Assembly (NCBI RefSeq): GCF_000317125.1 | Contig: NC_019695.1 | Span: 2,406,336-2,470,335 of the forward strand | Direction: 5' to 3' | DNA from: Chroococcidiopsis thermalis PCC 7203 | GTDB taxonomy: Bacteria; Cyanobacteriota; Cyanobacteriia; Cyanobacteriales; Chroococcidiopsidaceae | Length of the DNA stretch: 64,000 nucleotides | Part shown: positions 17,330 through 25,335 of the stretch, piece after piece | Position numbering within the stretch: position 1 is the first letter of the stretch | Layout: every line of letters begins with the position of its first letter | Position numbers and translations under genes: made by a program | Notes under the pieces: generated by a model | The model's input: only the letters and a program-made list of their open reading frames with translations | What the model was told of the DNA's origin: nothing | The model's database searches: none

Positions 17330-18043
17330 TTAGCTAACTATCCCTGTCACCGTGTTCTTTGCTGGCTGCCGGAAACGTAAATTAACCAACCACCACCACC
17401 ATGTATGGGATACTTGCCACCACTGTCCCATCGTAGAATTTTCGTCTAGTTGATTAACTTGCGGGTTTTTAGGTAGTACAAAATAAATGAGATTTGAAGT
17501 TTCCTGTAGGGATTGAATCTTCAAATTGGGAGGAAAGACTGCTCCCATTTCTGCTTCAAACGTAGCTTTTGGATTAGATGTAATTCTCTCATGGAAAGCC
17601 TCATTTGTCCAAATACGAGCGATCCACAATGCTTGCAAGCTCTCTCTGTAAGCTCTGGCTTTCTCAGCACCGCAAAGATAATAGTATGTCGTCCACCAAG
17701 TATGACCCAACATCCACCAAGTAGCAAGTTGTTCGTACCGATACCATTGCTCTTCTGCTCGCGGAGTTGCAGGAATCACAAAGTAAAATGTATCCTCTGG
17801 TTCCTCTAAAACTCTAACTTCTACGTTGGCGGGAAATGTAATATCCGATTCCCGTTCAAAAACGGCTTTTGGATCGATCAGTATTTCTTGCTTAAGTAAT
17901 TCATCATGCCAAACACGGTCAATTAGTCGTGCTTGTAAAGCTTCGTAGTAAGGTCCAAAATCTGTAACATTTACATTCGACCACAATGTTCTAACTTGAG
18001 GGAATTGAGTTAGAATATCTGTAAATTTAGTACTTGCTTTCAT
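17330..18043 (-). CDS. Tandem NHLP-domain protein with WWxxxHTWW repeats (possible RiPP precursor or scaffold)
   Basis: A 237-residue protein made of two similar units. Each unit has a nitrile-hydratase-alpha-leader-like (NHLP) domain: residues about 32-94 with LIDRVWHDELLKQEILIDPK and VRVLEEPEDTFYFVIP, and 132-194 with WIARIWTNEAFHERITSNPK and LQETSNLIYFVLP. Each is followed after 14-16 residues by a Trp/His cluster, WWMLGHTWW (109-117) and WWQVSHTWWWW (208-218). NHLP domains are known as leader regions of proteusin-type RiPP precursors. There is no GG cleavage motif and no obvious modification enzyme next door. It lies just upstream of the CoxS-type gene, probably in one operon. The function is not known. 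Confidence 0.7.
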   Translation of the reverse strand: MKASTKFTDILTQFPQVRTLWSNVNVTDFGPYYEALQARLIDRVWHDELLKQEILIDPKAVFERESDITFPANVEVRVLEEPEDTFYFVIPATPRAEEQWYRYEQLATWWMLGHTWWTTYYYLCGAEKARAYRESLQALWIARIWTNEAFHERITSNPKATFEAEMGAVFPPNLKIQSLQETSNLIYFVLPKNPQVNQLDENSTMGQWWQVSHTWWWWLVNLRFRQPAKNTVTGIVS

Positions 18044-18415
18044 TGTCTATTCTCGTTTCTCTTCCTTATTTGTAAGGGTGAAACTCTATGTTTTAAATTT
18101 ATCGGTTAAATTATTTAAGAGCAAGGACTTTTATTTTGTTTAATGTTAGAATTATTTTGCTGTTTATTATTTCTATTTAATGACTATTAGTTAATAAAAT
18201 TTTATAAACTAATAGCTTTAACTATAGAGTAAAAATAATTATTTTACTTGTTCTTTGCCCTATAAATCCTATAAAATACCTGTGGAAAAGTTAATTTTGA
18301 CACATACCAGATACTTAAAAGGTGAGAGATATTAGCATTACTCTCACCTACTTATATAAACTACAACCTTTTAAAACAGACCCTACTACTTTTGTTGATA
18401 CCAGTAAAAGTCTAC
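18044..18415. other. AT-rich spacer between SDR and NHLP-protein genes
   Basis: About 370 bp, strongly AT-rich, with no supportable gene. It should contain the promoter for the NHLP-protein operon on the minus strand. A hairpin near its left end is listed separately. Confidence 0.4.
18321..18348 (-). terminator. Hairpin downstream of the SDR gene, weak terminator candidate
   Basis: GGTGAGAG (18321-18328) and CTCTCACC (18341-18348) are perfect inverted arms with a 12-base loop, about 70 bp after the SDR stop in the minus direction. On that strand it is followed by TTTTAAG, a short T-run only, so termination is plausible but not certain. Confidence 0.45.
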
Positions 18416-19141
18416 CTACACTGGCTGAGCTACTGGTACAGCTAAAAGTCTAGGAATCAGAATATTACCTGGTTGCTCTAGAATAAATCGAACGCAACGA
18501 GCCACATCCTCACTTTGAAGTGGGTTTGGCACCAGCTCGTCATAACCTTTCATCCCACGCGATTTCCAAGAGTCGTACAGGTTAGTAGCAACTGCACCAG
18601 GCTCAACTGTGGCAACACCAATACCAGAACCAGCCAACTCCATCCGCAAGGAATCAGTAAAAGCTTCTAAGGCGTGTTTAGTACCGTCATAAACCGCTAA
18701 CTTGGGAGTCGTTTTCAGTCCAGAAATACTAGACATATTGATGATATAGCCACTACCCTGTTGCTTAAAATGCCGCAGTGCTACGTAGCTCATTCGCACT
18801 ACAGCCTCAAAATTAATCCGAATCATTTTACACAAAGCTTCGATGTCTGCATCCTCAATTGACATCATATGCATTACACCTGCGTTGTTGATGACAACAT
18901 CCAGACGACCCAATTTTTCTAAAGCTACATCAACCAAGTGTTGTGGCAATTCAGAATCAGTTATCTCTCCTGGTACGATCGCCGTTTCATTATTCATTTG
19001 AGCGGCGAGTTCTGCCAGTTTTTCTGGCGATCGCGCTGTAATCAACAGCTTCATCCCCGCCGCATCTAAACTCTTGGCGATCGCCGCTCCAATGCCGCTA
19101 CTGGCTCCCGTAACAATTGCTACTTTATTTTGTAAATCCAT
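18416..19141 (-). CDS. Classical short-chain dehydrogenase/reductase (SDR)
   Basis: A 241-residue NAD(P)-dependent oxidoreductase. It has the cofactor loop TGASSGIGAAIA, the NNAG motif, the catalytic Ser in NMSSISGL and the YDGTK (YxxxK) pair, and full family length. The segment LITARSPEKL after the second strand has an Arg that favours NADP(H). Substrate unknown; similar enzymes act on alcohols, ketones or aldehydes. It lies about 200 bp downstream of the VOC gene in the same direction and probably belongs to the same metabolic block. Confidence 0.88.
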   Translation of the reverse strand: MDLQNKVAIVTGASSGIGAAIAKSLDAAGMKLLITARSPEKLAELAAQMNNETAIVPGEITDSELPQHLVDVALEKLGRLDVVINNAGVMHMMSIEDADIEALCKMIRINFEAVVRMSYVALRHFKQQGSGYIINMSSISGLKTTPKLAVYDGTKHALEAFTDSLRMELAGSGIGVATVEPGAVATNLYDSWKSRGMKGYDELVPNPLQSEDVARCVRFILEQPGNILIPRLLAVPVAQPV

Positions 19142-19349
19142 AGTGGCTCCTTTTACTGTTAACTAAATCAACTGATGCTCATGTAGTGTGCCTACATCTC
19201 TTGAGTAGCTCAAAGCAAGCTCTGATTCTTCGTTAGAATGCCTTTCAGCTTAGGGACTAAAAAACACTGACGCAAGGATCGAAATTTCGATGCAAGTTGA
19301 CAATCTTTTGATTTGACTATCTTGCTCTTATGTGCCAGTGTTTATATTT

Positions 19350-19805
19350 TCAGTAAATAGAAGCAACTTCTTCATTCGCCTCTAAAGACGGCGGATTATC
19401 CTGATCGGTGTATCCTTGACTAATTTCGATAATGTTACCGTTTGGATCGGTAATCCAAACCGATCGCCATCCACTGATAAACTCATCAAAGTTGAGCGGT
19501 CCTAGAGAAATTTTGGCATCCTTACCCATTTCTGCTAGCTTAGCATCGACATTATCGACCTGAAAGCCCAGGTGTCGCCAGCCTGGGTAGGCGGGTCCAT
19601 CGTTACGAATCTGGTAAGCAGGAGATTCTTCCTTTGCTTGAATCAGCTCAAGATACATATCACCCAATTTCAGAAACACAATCTGTTCCTTGCCAAGTGG
19701 TGCGACCCGAGCGCGTTGGAAGCCGAAATATTTCGTGTAAAATTTTTCAGTTGCAATTGGATCTTGGCAGCTGATTGCCATCTGAGAAAATTTGAGCCAA
19801 GCCAT
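19350..19805 (-). CDS. VOC (glyoxalase/bleomycin-resistance) superfamily protein
   Basis: A 151-residue protein with two beta-alpha-beta-beta-beta modules: MAWLKFSQMAISCQDPIATEKFYTKYFGF at the start and GWRHLGFQVDNVDAKL in the second half, ending with WITDPNGNIIEISQ, the usual metal-ligand Glu region. VOC enzymes include glyoxalase I, dioxygenases and epimerases, so the reaction cannot be stated. It follows the duplicated SnoaL-like gene by 36 bp on the same strand, which suggests joint transcription and a shared substrate. Confidence 0.85.
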   Translation of the reverse strand: MAWLKFSQMAISCQDPIATEKFYTKYFGFQRARVAPLGKEQIVFLKLGDMYLELIQAKEESPAYQIRNDGPAYPGWRHLGFQVDNVDAKLAEMGKDAKISLGPLNFDEFISGWRSVWITDPNGNIIEISQGYTDQDNPPSLEANEEVASIY

Positions 19806-19841
19806 AACTTAGATCCTTACTAAAGCTGGACAAAAACGTAT

Positions 19842-20660
19842 TTATGCGTATGACCCATCGGGATATTGAACGACACCAGCAAAGTGAACGGCAATTTTGC
19901 CATCACGCAATACCCAATTATCGTAGAAACTCATTTCACCAACTTCACCACTAGTGCTGTGAGTTTTGAGACTTTCTACCATCATCAGCGTATTCTCAGT
20001 CTCTGCCCACTGGTTGAGCGAGACTTCCAAATCTTCTAAACTGAAGATGCGGCTTTCAAAAAACTCCTTGAGCTGTTGTCGTCCACGGATGTAGAGCGGC
20101 TGGCGATTTTCAGTCAGGGTACTAATTAGTAGCAGATCCTCGGCATACTGGTCGAGCAATCCTTCGACATTCTTGGCTTTGATAAAACCAATATGCTCTT
20201 TATAGAGCTTACCTAAAGGAGATGCAGGAATTGCTCCGACCTTTCCTGCATTAGCATACGTGCTATCTGGATACTGAATGACTCCAGCAAAGTGAATAGC
20301 AATCTTACCATTTTGCAAATACCAATTGTCGTAGAATTCAACATTGCCGACCTCACCGCTAGTGCTGCGAGTTTTGAGACTTTCTACCATCATCAGCGTA
20401 TTCTCAGTCTCTGCCCACTGATTCAGCGAGACTTCCAAATCTTCTAAACTGAAGATGCGGCTTTCAAAAAATTCCTTGAGCTGCTGTCGCCCACGGATAT
20501 AGAGCGGCTGGCGATCTTCAGTTAGGGTACTAATTAGTAAAAGATCTTCGGCATACTGGTCGAGCAATCCTTCAACATTTTTTGCTTTAATGAAACCGAT
20601 ATGCTCTTTGTAGAGCTTGCTCATCGGAGACAATAGCAGTTGTTCCATTGGTGTTTTCAT
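19842..20660 (-). CDS. Duplicated SnoaL/NTF2-like protein
   Basis: A 272-residue protein made of two nearly identical NTF2-like folds, residues about 11-136 and 147-272, joined by a 10-residue linker. Both begin SPxxKLYKEHIGFIKAKNV and end HFAGVxQYPD; by eye only about 14 of 126 positions differ, mostly in the last third. The DNA is similarly conserved, so the duplication is recent or kept by gene conversion. SnoaL-like folds act as cyclases, isomerases or small-ligand binders and commonly form dimers, so the fusion may be a single-chain dimer. The closest neighbours are a VOC gene and another SnoaL-like gene. Confidence 0.82.
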   Translation of the reverse strand: MKTPMEQLLLSPMSKLYKEHIGFIKAKNVEGLLDQYAEDLLLISTLTEDRQPLYIRGRQQLKEFFESRIFSLEDLEVSLNQWAETENTLMMVESLKTRSTSGEVGNVEFYDNWYLQNGKIAIHFAGVIQYPDSTYANAGKVGAIPASPLGKLYKEHIGFIKAKNVEGLLDQYAEDLLLISTLTENRQPLYIRGRQQLKEFFESRIFSLEDLEVSLNQWAETENTLMMVESLKTHSTSGEVGEMSFYDNWVLRDGKIAVHFAGVVQYPDGSYA

Positions 20661-20722
20661 AGTAATCCTTTATGCAGGAGATGAGAACGCAAGCAAGTTT
20701 TAGGAACAGAGTATGGCTCAGA

Positions 20723-21100
20723 CTAAGCCCAAATCCAAAAACCAAAATGATAAGCAATTTTGCCGTCGCGCATCATCCAAGCATCTCCAGCATTCACTGA
20801 ACCAAGATCGTTATTGAAATTAGCCTGGAAGAAAATAGTATCTTCAGTCTCAGTAAAATCAAGCGACTTGAGATCGATATGACCGATCGCTTTCATGTAT
20901 TTATGAAAAAACTGTTTAATGTTTTCACGACCTTGAATTGTAATTGGTGCGGGCATGTCAGCAAAGCCGTTGAAATAGGTGATTAACACAGCGTCTTCCG
21001 TGTAATCTCTATCTACCATCTCATCGACTTTTCCGGCTGCGATCGTCTCTAGATGGGTATTGAAAAACTTGCGCCCAGGAGAAATTGTTGAAGTTACCAT
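20723..21100 (-). CDS. SnoaL/NTF2-like protein
   Basis: A 125-residue single-domain protein with the cone-like alpha+beta layout of the SnoaL family: an N-terminal helical part FFNTHLETIAAGKVDEMVDRDYTEDAVLITYFNG, then ITIQGRENIKQFFHKYMKAIG, and strands ending GDAWMMRDGKIAYHFGFW. It shares the ITIQGRENIKQFF and RDGKIAYHF pattern with the duplicated protein next to it, so the genes are probably paralogues. The catalytic residues of this family vary and I cannot assign a reaction. It lies about 60 bp upstream of the duplicated gene. Confidence 0.8.
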   Translation of the reverse strand: MVTSTISPGRKFFNTHLETIAAGKVDEMVDRDYTEDAVLITYFNGFADMPAPITIQGRENIKQFFHKYMKAIGHIDLKSLDFTETEDTIFFQANFNNDLGSVNAGDAWMMRDGKIAYHFGFWIWA

Positions 21101-21236
21101 TGTCTGACCTCTTTTGATTTGCAGTTAAACTGGATTGATGAAATAGTTCGAGAAATTATCTCTTATGACACTCTTCTATTGAAAATTCCACTTCCACCGA
21201 TCGCGGATGCTGATGATGGAAGTAGAAAATTTTGCC

Positions 21237-21686
21237 TTAAAGCCGAGCAGACCCCTCATAATAATCAAGAGAGTCTACAATATACGTCTCAATGACTGCT
21301 TTTCCTGTCAGAGGCGATCGCTGCACTACCCAAGTTTGGTAAGCATCTAGAGTAATCCGATCGCTTTTTGCTGCTGGTGGATTCCACACACTAGCCTCCC
21401 ATTTCACCACCACTTTGACATCAGCCTTATCTCCTTTGGGAGTCACTTGAACTTTTTTTAAGGTGTGAACTTCGTCGAAAAAAATACCAATCACGCGCTC
21501 GTACCAATCTTTAAATCCATCAAAGCCGTAGACAGTTGCTTCAGGAAAGCACATTTCTGAGCCTTGCTCAGCCAACATGGGGATATATTCCTCAAGTGGT
21601 GCGTGAACGTCTAACTTTGAATACCAATCCGCTGCTAATTGCTGTACTTCAACTTGAGATAGAGCTGCGATCTTGCTTAATGTCAT
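21237..21686 (-). CDS. SnoaL/NTF2-like protein
   Basis: A 149-residue NTF2-like protein. The segments QQLAADWYSKLDVHAPLEEYIPML, FDGFKDWYERVIGIFFDEVHTL and VKVVVKWEASVW fit the fold, with an Asp/His pair in LDVHAPLEEY. It is more distant from the two SnoaL-like proteins downstream, which resemble each other more. It lies 40 bp after the TPP-enzyme gene, so it is likely co-transcribed with it. Three SnoaL-like genes in a row beside a carboligase-type enzyme suggest that they act on its product, but this is inference. Confidence 0.78.
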   Translation of the reverse strand: MTLSKIAALSQVEVQQLAADWYSKLDVHAPLEEYIPMLAEQGSEMCFPEATVYGFDGFKDWYERVIGIFFDEVHTLKKVQVTPKGDKADVKVVVKWEASVWNPPAAKSDRITLDAYQTWVVQRSPLTGKAVIETYIVDSLDYYEGSARL

Positions 21687-21725
21687 GGTTTTTCCTCTCG
21701 ATGATTATGTAGAAACACTGGATTG

Positions 21726-23456
21726 CTATTGACCGCACTTAACACCAATTTTTGAGCCTGCAACCTCGTTGGTCAGTACTAAGTCAATTAAGAAGGGTCC
21801 ATTGTAAGCTAATGCTTTCTGGATGGCTGATTCGATCTCGTCAGGCTGTTCAACCCGTATAGACTGAACTCCCATAGCCCGCGCTAACTCATCAAAACGG
21901 ATGTCTGGATTGCCTATGGTGAAAGAAGTTGGAAAATCGTGTTCTGCAATTCCTCGTTCGCGCCAATATTGCATAATATTGAGCTTGAGTATTTGATAAC
22001 TGTGATTGTTGCAGATGACAAATTTAGCATCAATGTTGTGATGTGCAGCAGTCCACAATGCCTGAATGGTGTACATACTGCCACCGTCACCAGTGAAACC
22101 AATAACCGTCTTATCTGGATTAGCCAGCTTTAAACCAATTGCACCTGGAATACCAACACCAAGGGAACCACCCCGCGTTTGAAAATAATATCCCAAAGTT
22201 GTAGGGGGAATGTAACGACAAAGTTCTTCAGAGTTAGTGATTGCTTCATCGAAAATTACCGTATCTGGTGGTATATGCTGAGCCAAGTCTCGCGCAAAAC
22301 GCGACAGATGCAAAGGTACTGAGTCGCAGACAGCTCGATCGGACTCAAGCTGAGTTGTTAATTGCTGCTTTTTAGCTTCAGCTATCCGAATAGATCTTTG
22401 AAATGCTTCCTGCTGCTGTTCGGGAGTCATCATTGATTCCAAGGTTGTACCTAGAACTGCAAGGGTAGTTTTCGGATCGCTCATCAGCCCGAGATCTACT
22501 GGGAAATTTTTTGCAATCTCATAACCATTTAAATCAATGTGAATCACTTTTGCATTGGGAGCAAAAGCATCAGAGAGTACAGGAAAGACTTCAGGGAAAA
22601 CGTAAGTACCGCAAATTAACACTGCATCTGCTTGGGAGGTGATGCGGCGACTAACTTCGCCAAACATATGCCCGAGCAATCCTCCAAATAGAGGATGGGT
22701 AGCGCTCATGTTTGGTTCCGATGAATCTGCTCCCCATACTTGAGCGCCAATTAGTTCGGCAACGCGGATTAATTCAGCTTGAGCATCTGAAAAAGCCACG
22801 CCGTCACCTACCACAATTAAAGGCTTGGTTGCAGTAGCTAGTATACTTGCGGCTCGTTCGATCTGTTCTGGTTCGGGGGTGACTCGCGCGATTGGGAAAG
22901 AAGTTGGGATCGCTTCTTCTTCATTAGGAGCATCAAGGATATCCATTGGCAGGCTAACGAAGACAGGACCCATTGGTGGTGTACCAGCAATCTTAATTGC
23001 CCGACGCAAAACTCGTAAAAGAGAAGCAGGATCGACAACCCGCGTAGCCCATTTAGTCACGGGCTTGGCTATGCTCACAAGGTCAGATGCCATCTGAGCA
23101 TCCATTGCATCGTACATAATGCCTGCTTCACCAGCTAGCACGACTAGTGGCGCATGACCGCGCATCGCTTGGTACATCATGCCAATTCCATTTCCCAATC
23201 CAACACCACTGTGTAGTTGCACAATTGTTGGTTTTTTGGTGGCACGGGCATAGCCATCAGCCATACCTACTGCAATCGTCTCTTGCAAGGCAAAGACATA
23301 TTTGAATTCAGGCTCGTAGTGACTTAAAGCGTCCAGAAATCCCTGCTCGACTGTGCCAGGGTTGCCGAACATGTATTGTATGCCATCTGCAAGCAGTTGT
23401 TCTATAATCGCAAAGCGCCCATTTCTGTTAGCCATAATTTTCGTTTTCTTGGGCAT
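21726..23456 (-). CDS. Thiamine-pyrophosphate enzyme, benzoylformate decarboxylase/acetolactate synthase-like
   Basis: A 576-residue TPP-dependent decarboxylase or carboligase. The N-terminal domain has FGNPGTVEQGFLDAL and the conserved Glu in VFALQETIAVGMADGYARA, then LHSGVGLGNGIGMMYQA, close to the benzoylformate decarboxylase pattern. The central domain has PLIVVGDGV. The C-terminal domain has the cofactor motif GFTGDGGSMY followed about 25 residues later by NNHSYQILK. The start may be ATG at 23456 or the internal MANRNGRF at 23435; neither has a clear ribosome site. It is the likely core enzyme of this block, surrounded by two DJ-1-like and three SnoaL-like genes. Substrate unknown. Confidence 0.87.
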   Translation of the reverse strand: MPKKTKIMANRNGRFAIIEQLLADGIQYMFGNPGTVEQGFLDALSHYEPEFKYVFALQETIAVGMADGYARATKKPTIVQLHSGVGLGNGIGMMYQAMRGHAPLVVLAGEAGIMYDAMDAQMASDLVSIAKPVTKWATRVVDPASLLRVLRRAIKIAGTPPMGPVFVSLPMDILDAPNEEEAIPTSFPIARVTPEPEQIERAASILATATKPLIVVGDGVAFSDAQAELIRVAELIGAQVWGADSSEPNMSATHPLFGGLLGHMFGEVSRRITSQADAVLICGTYVFPEVFPVLSDAFAPNAKVIHIDLNGYEIAKNFPVDLGLMSDPKTTLAVLGTTLESMMTPEQQQEAFQRSIRIAEAKKQQLTTQLESDRAVCDSVPLHLSRFARDLAQHIPPDTVIFDEAITNSEELCRYIPPTTLGYYFQTRGGSLGVGIPGAIGLKLANPDKTVIGFTGDGGSMYTIQALWTAAHHNIDAKFVICNNHSYQILKLNIMQYWRERGIAEHDFPTSFTIGNPDIRFDELARAMGVQSIRVEQPDEIESAIQKALAYNGPFLIDLVLTNEVAGSKIGVKCGQ

Positions 23457-23514
23457 AATCTATTTGCTGGTAGCGATCGCGCAGTTATTACAAAGCCAGA
23501 AATCGCTTAGAGAT

Positions 23515-24342
23515 TTACCATCCATACCGTCTTAGCCCTTTCTCTAAGACTTCTACTAACTTCTGACCAGTTGTATAAGAATCTGCGGTAGACCGTCCCG
23601 TGATAAATGGATAGTCAACAATGACAGAAATCTCTCTGCCAAAATTACCGTGATATTCTCCGTCTGGAGCTGTTGCATCACTGAGGATATACTCTAAGGG
23701 ATAGGGAGGTGGACCCATATTAAGATCGCTACCAACAAACCCAGTTCCATCTAAGTAGTCATACTCCTTACAGTGACCTGTGACGTGTTTACCTCGAATA
23801 ATACTCTTGCGTTCTACCAGGTCGCGAGCAAAAGCCAGACAAGTTACACCATAGCACTCCGCAGCGATCGGTTTACCCAGCTTGTAAAAACCGAGAATCA
23901 GGTCATGGACTCTATGGTTGTTGACCAAATCGACGATTGGACCGCTACCACCTACGATCAAAAGAGCATCATATTGCACTAGATCCTGCTGCACCTCGTC
24001 GATCGCGTTGTTGTAGGCTTCCATTTCTCGCAGAAACTTTTCAGCACTCCAATAAGGGCGATCGGGCAACCATTCTGACAGAATGATCGGATTATCTAGC
24101 CGAGGATTCTTTGGATCTTCTAATCGCTTGACTTTCTCCGCCATCTCCTCAGATACGACTGCCCGACCTAAAGGAGGGTCAACGAAAGTAGGATCTAAGC
24201 TGGGAGGAAGCGCCACTGGTCTTTTACCAGTCGGAGTTGCAAAGTCAACTTGGTATCCTGCTGCATCAAAGGTTTCCAGAGGACCTACTAGTTCTTCACC
24301 CCAGTAGCCGTACTCTGACAGAATTGTCAGTATTTTTCTCAT
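23515..24342 (-). CDS. DJ-1/PfpI family protein, large (Hsp31-like) type
   Basis: A 275-residue member of the DJ-1/PfpI class-I amidotransferase-like superfamily. The nucleophile elbow is AAECYGVTCL with Cys 163, and the usual Glu lies in GEELVGPLETF (about 16-24). The length and the PYWSAEKFLREMEAYNNAIDEVQQDLVQYDALLIVGGSG insertion resemble the Hsp31/glyoxalase-III-like branch. Members act as glyoxalases, deglycases, chaperones or isonitrile hydratases. It follows another DJ-1/PfpI gene by 38 bp and precedes the TPP-enzyme gene by about 60 bp, so it may detoxify or process a reactive carbonyl made in this block. Confidence 0.84.
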   Translation of the reverse strand: MRKILTILSEYGYWGEELVGPLETFDAAGYQVDFATPTGKRPVALPPSLDPTFVDPPLGRAVVSEEMAEKVKRLEDPKNPRLDNPIILSEWLPDRPYWSAEKFLREMEAYNNAIDEVQQDLVQYDALLIVGGSGPIVDLVNNHRVHDLILGFYKLGKPIAAECYGVTCLAFARDLVERKSIIRGKHVTGHCKEYDYLDGTGFVGSDLNMGPPPYPLEYILSDATAPDGEYHGNFGREISVIVDYPFITGRSTADSYTTGQKLVEVLEKGLRRYGW

Positions 24343-24380
24343 AGAATCATCTCCTGCATGTGAATTTGTTTTTGAAATAG

Positions 24381-25064
24381 TTAGCTAGCAGCTCTTGCTC
24401 TTGCAAGGGGAGTAGCAGTTTTTTTGGTTGAGAAGAGATTTGTCGCTGAGGAAATTTGTTGGATTCGTTCGGTAATAGCGTCTATAAATGGATATACTTC
24501 GTGTCGCGATCGACCAGTAACCAGGTCGTCATCTACAACTACCCCTGTGGGTGAGGGTTCGTAAATTGCACCAGCATTCATGATGTCTGCAAGCACGACC
24601 TCATGACAGATCACTCGTCGTTCTTTAAGTAACTCTGGCATTGGTGTTAATATCCACAATCCGTGACAGAGCGCCCCTTTGACAATCTTAGGATTCGCCA
24701 TAGCTTTAGCATAAAATTGCACTGCTGGCGAAGTGCGAACTTGTTCGCCACCGATTGGTTGACCCTCAGGTGGTTGGAAGAAACGCAGACGCACGCTGGT
24801 GTAATTGGCAGACATGATCACAGCCGCGTAGTCGTTAAGATCGACATTTTGAAAATCGATATCCACTTCTATAGTTCGAGGTGTAGCACCTGTATCTTCA
24901 TCGCTGAAGAAGCGGACGCTTGGTTGACCCCAAAGCCTAGACATTAAATGCACCGTTGCCTTTAATTCCGAAAAGCGTTGCTGGTACGCTTCAATTTCTT
25001 CAGGAATGAATTCACTTTCGAGAAGAACCGCGATTTTCTTACCTCCAAGGGATCTGGGTATCAT
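24381..25064 (-). CDS. DJ-1/PfpI family protein
   Basis: A 227-residue DJ-1/PfpI protein. It shows the N-terminal KKIAVLLESEFIPEEIEAY, with the conserved Glu region, the strand YAAVIMSANYTS, and the nucleophile motif VKGALCHGLWIL with Cys 133 followed by His. A C-terminal tail with DDDLVTGRSRHEVYPFIDAITERI matches the family. It appears to be the first gene of the minus-strand block; a palindromic pair of 10-mers lies 90-160 bp upstream. The tail after residue 205 is Ser/Ala/Thr-rich and probably disordered. Confidence 0.84.
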   Translation of the reverse strand: MIPRSLGGKKIAVLLESEFIPEEIEAYQQRFSELKATVHLMSRLWGQPSVRFFSDEDTGATPRTIEVDIDFQNVDLNDYAAVIMSANYTSVRLRFFQPPEGQPIGGEQVRTSPAVQFYAKAMANPKIVKGALCHGLWILTPMPELLKERRVICHEVVLADIMNAGAIYEPSPTGVVVDDDLVTGRSRHEVYPFIDAITERIQQISSATNLFSTKKTATPLARARAAS

Positions 25065-25153
25065 GTTAGTTAGATGTCCTTGTTTTGTGCTTATTTATTG
25101 ACTGGATAATTGTAGCGAGATCGAATGTTTAGTAGTTCAATTTCATTTTATCG

Positions 25154-25224
25154 AGTACAAAGCTCAGAGGAAACGGTTGAATTTTTGTAGTAAGTTCATA
25201 TTTTTTTTGACTTTGCTTTGTACT
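25154..25224. promoter_or_regulatory. Inverted AGTACAAAGC pair upstream of the DJ-1/TPP block
   Basis: AGTACAAAGC (25154-25163) and its exact complement GCTTTGTACT (25215-25224) face each other across 51 bp in the promoter region of the first DJ-1-like gene. The left copy lies in TTATCGAGTACAAAGC, which matches TTATCGAGAACAAAGC at 35902-35917 upstream of the GlgX-type gene at 15 of 16 bases. A regulator binding site is inferred; no known operator was recognised. Confidence 0.4.
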
Positions 25225-25335
25225 GAGCTTCCATAGAAAATCTCTATTTTTTTGTGAAAGATTTACATTTTTAATAGAGACATATTGTCAGAAATACAGC
25301 TACTTATTTTTAACCTTAAATGGAGCTGTATTTAC

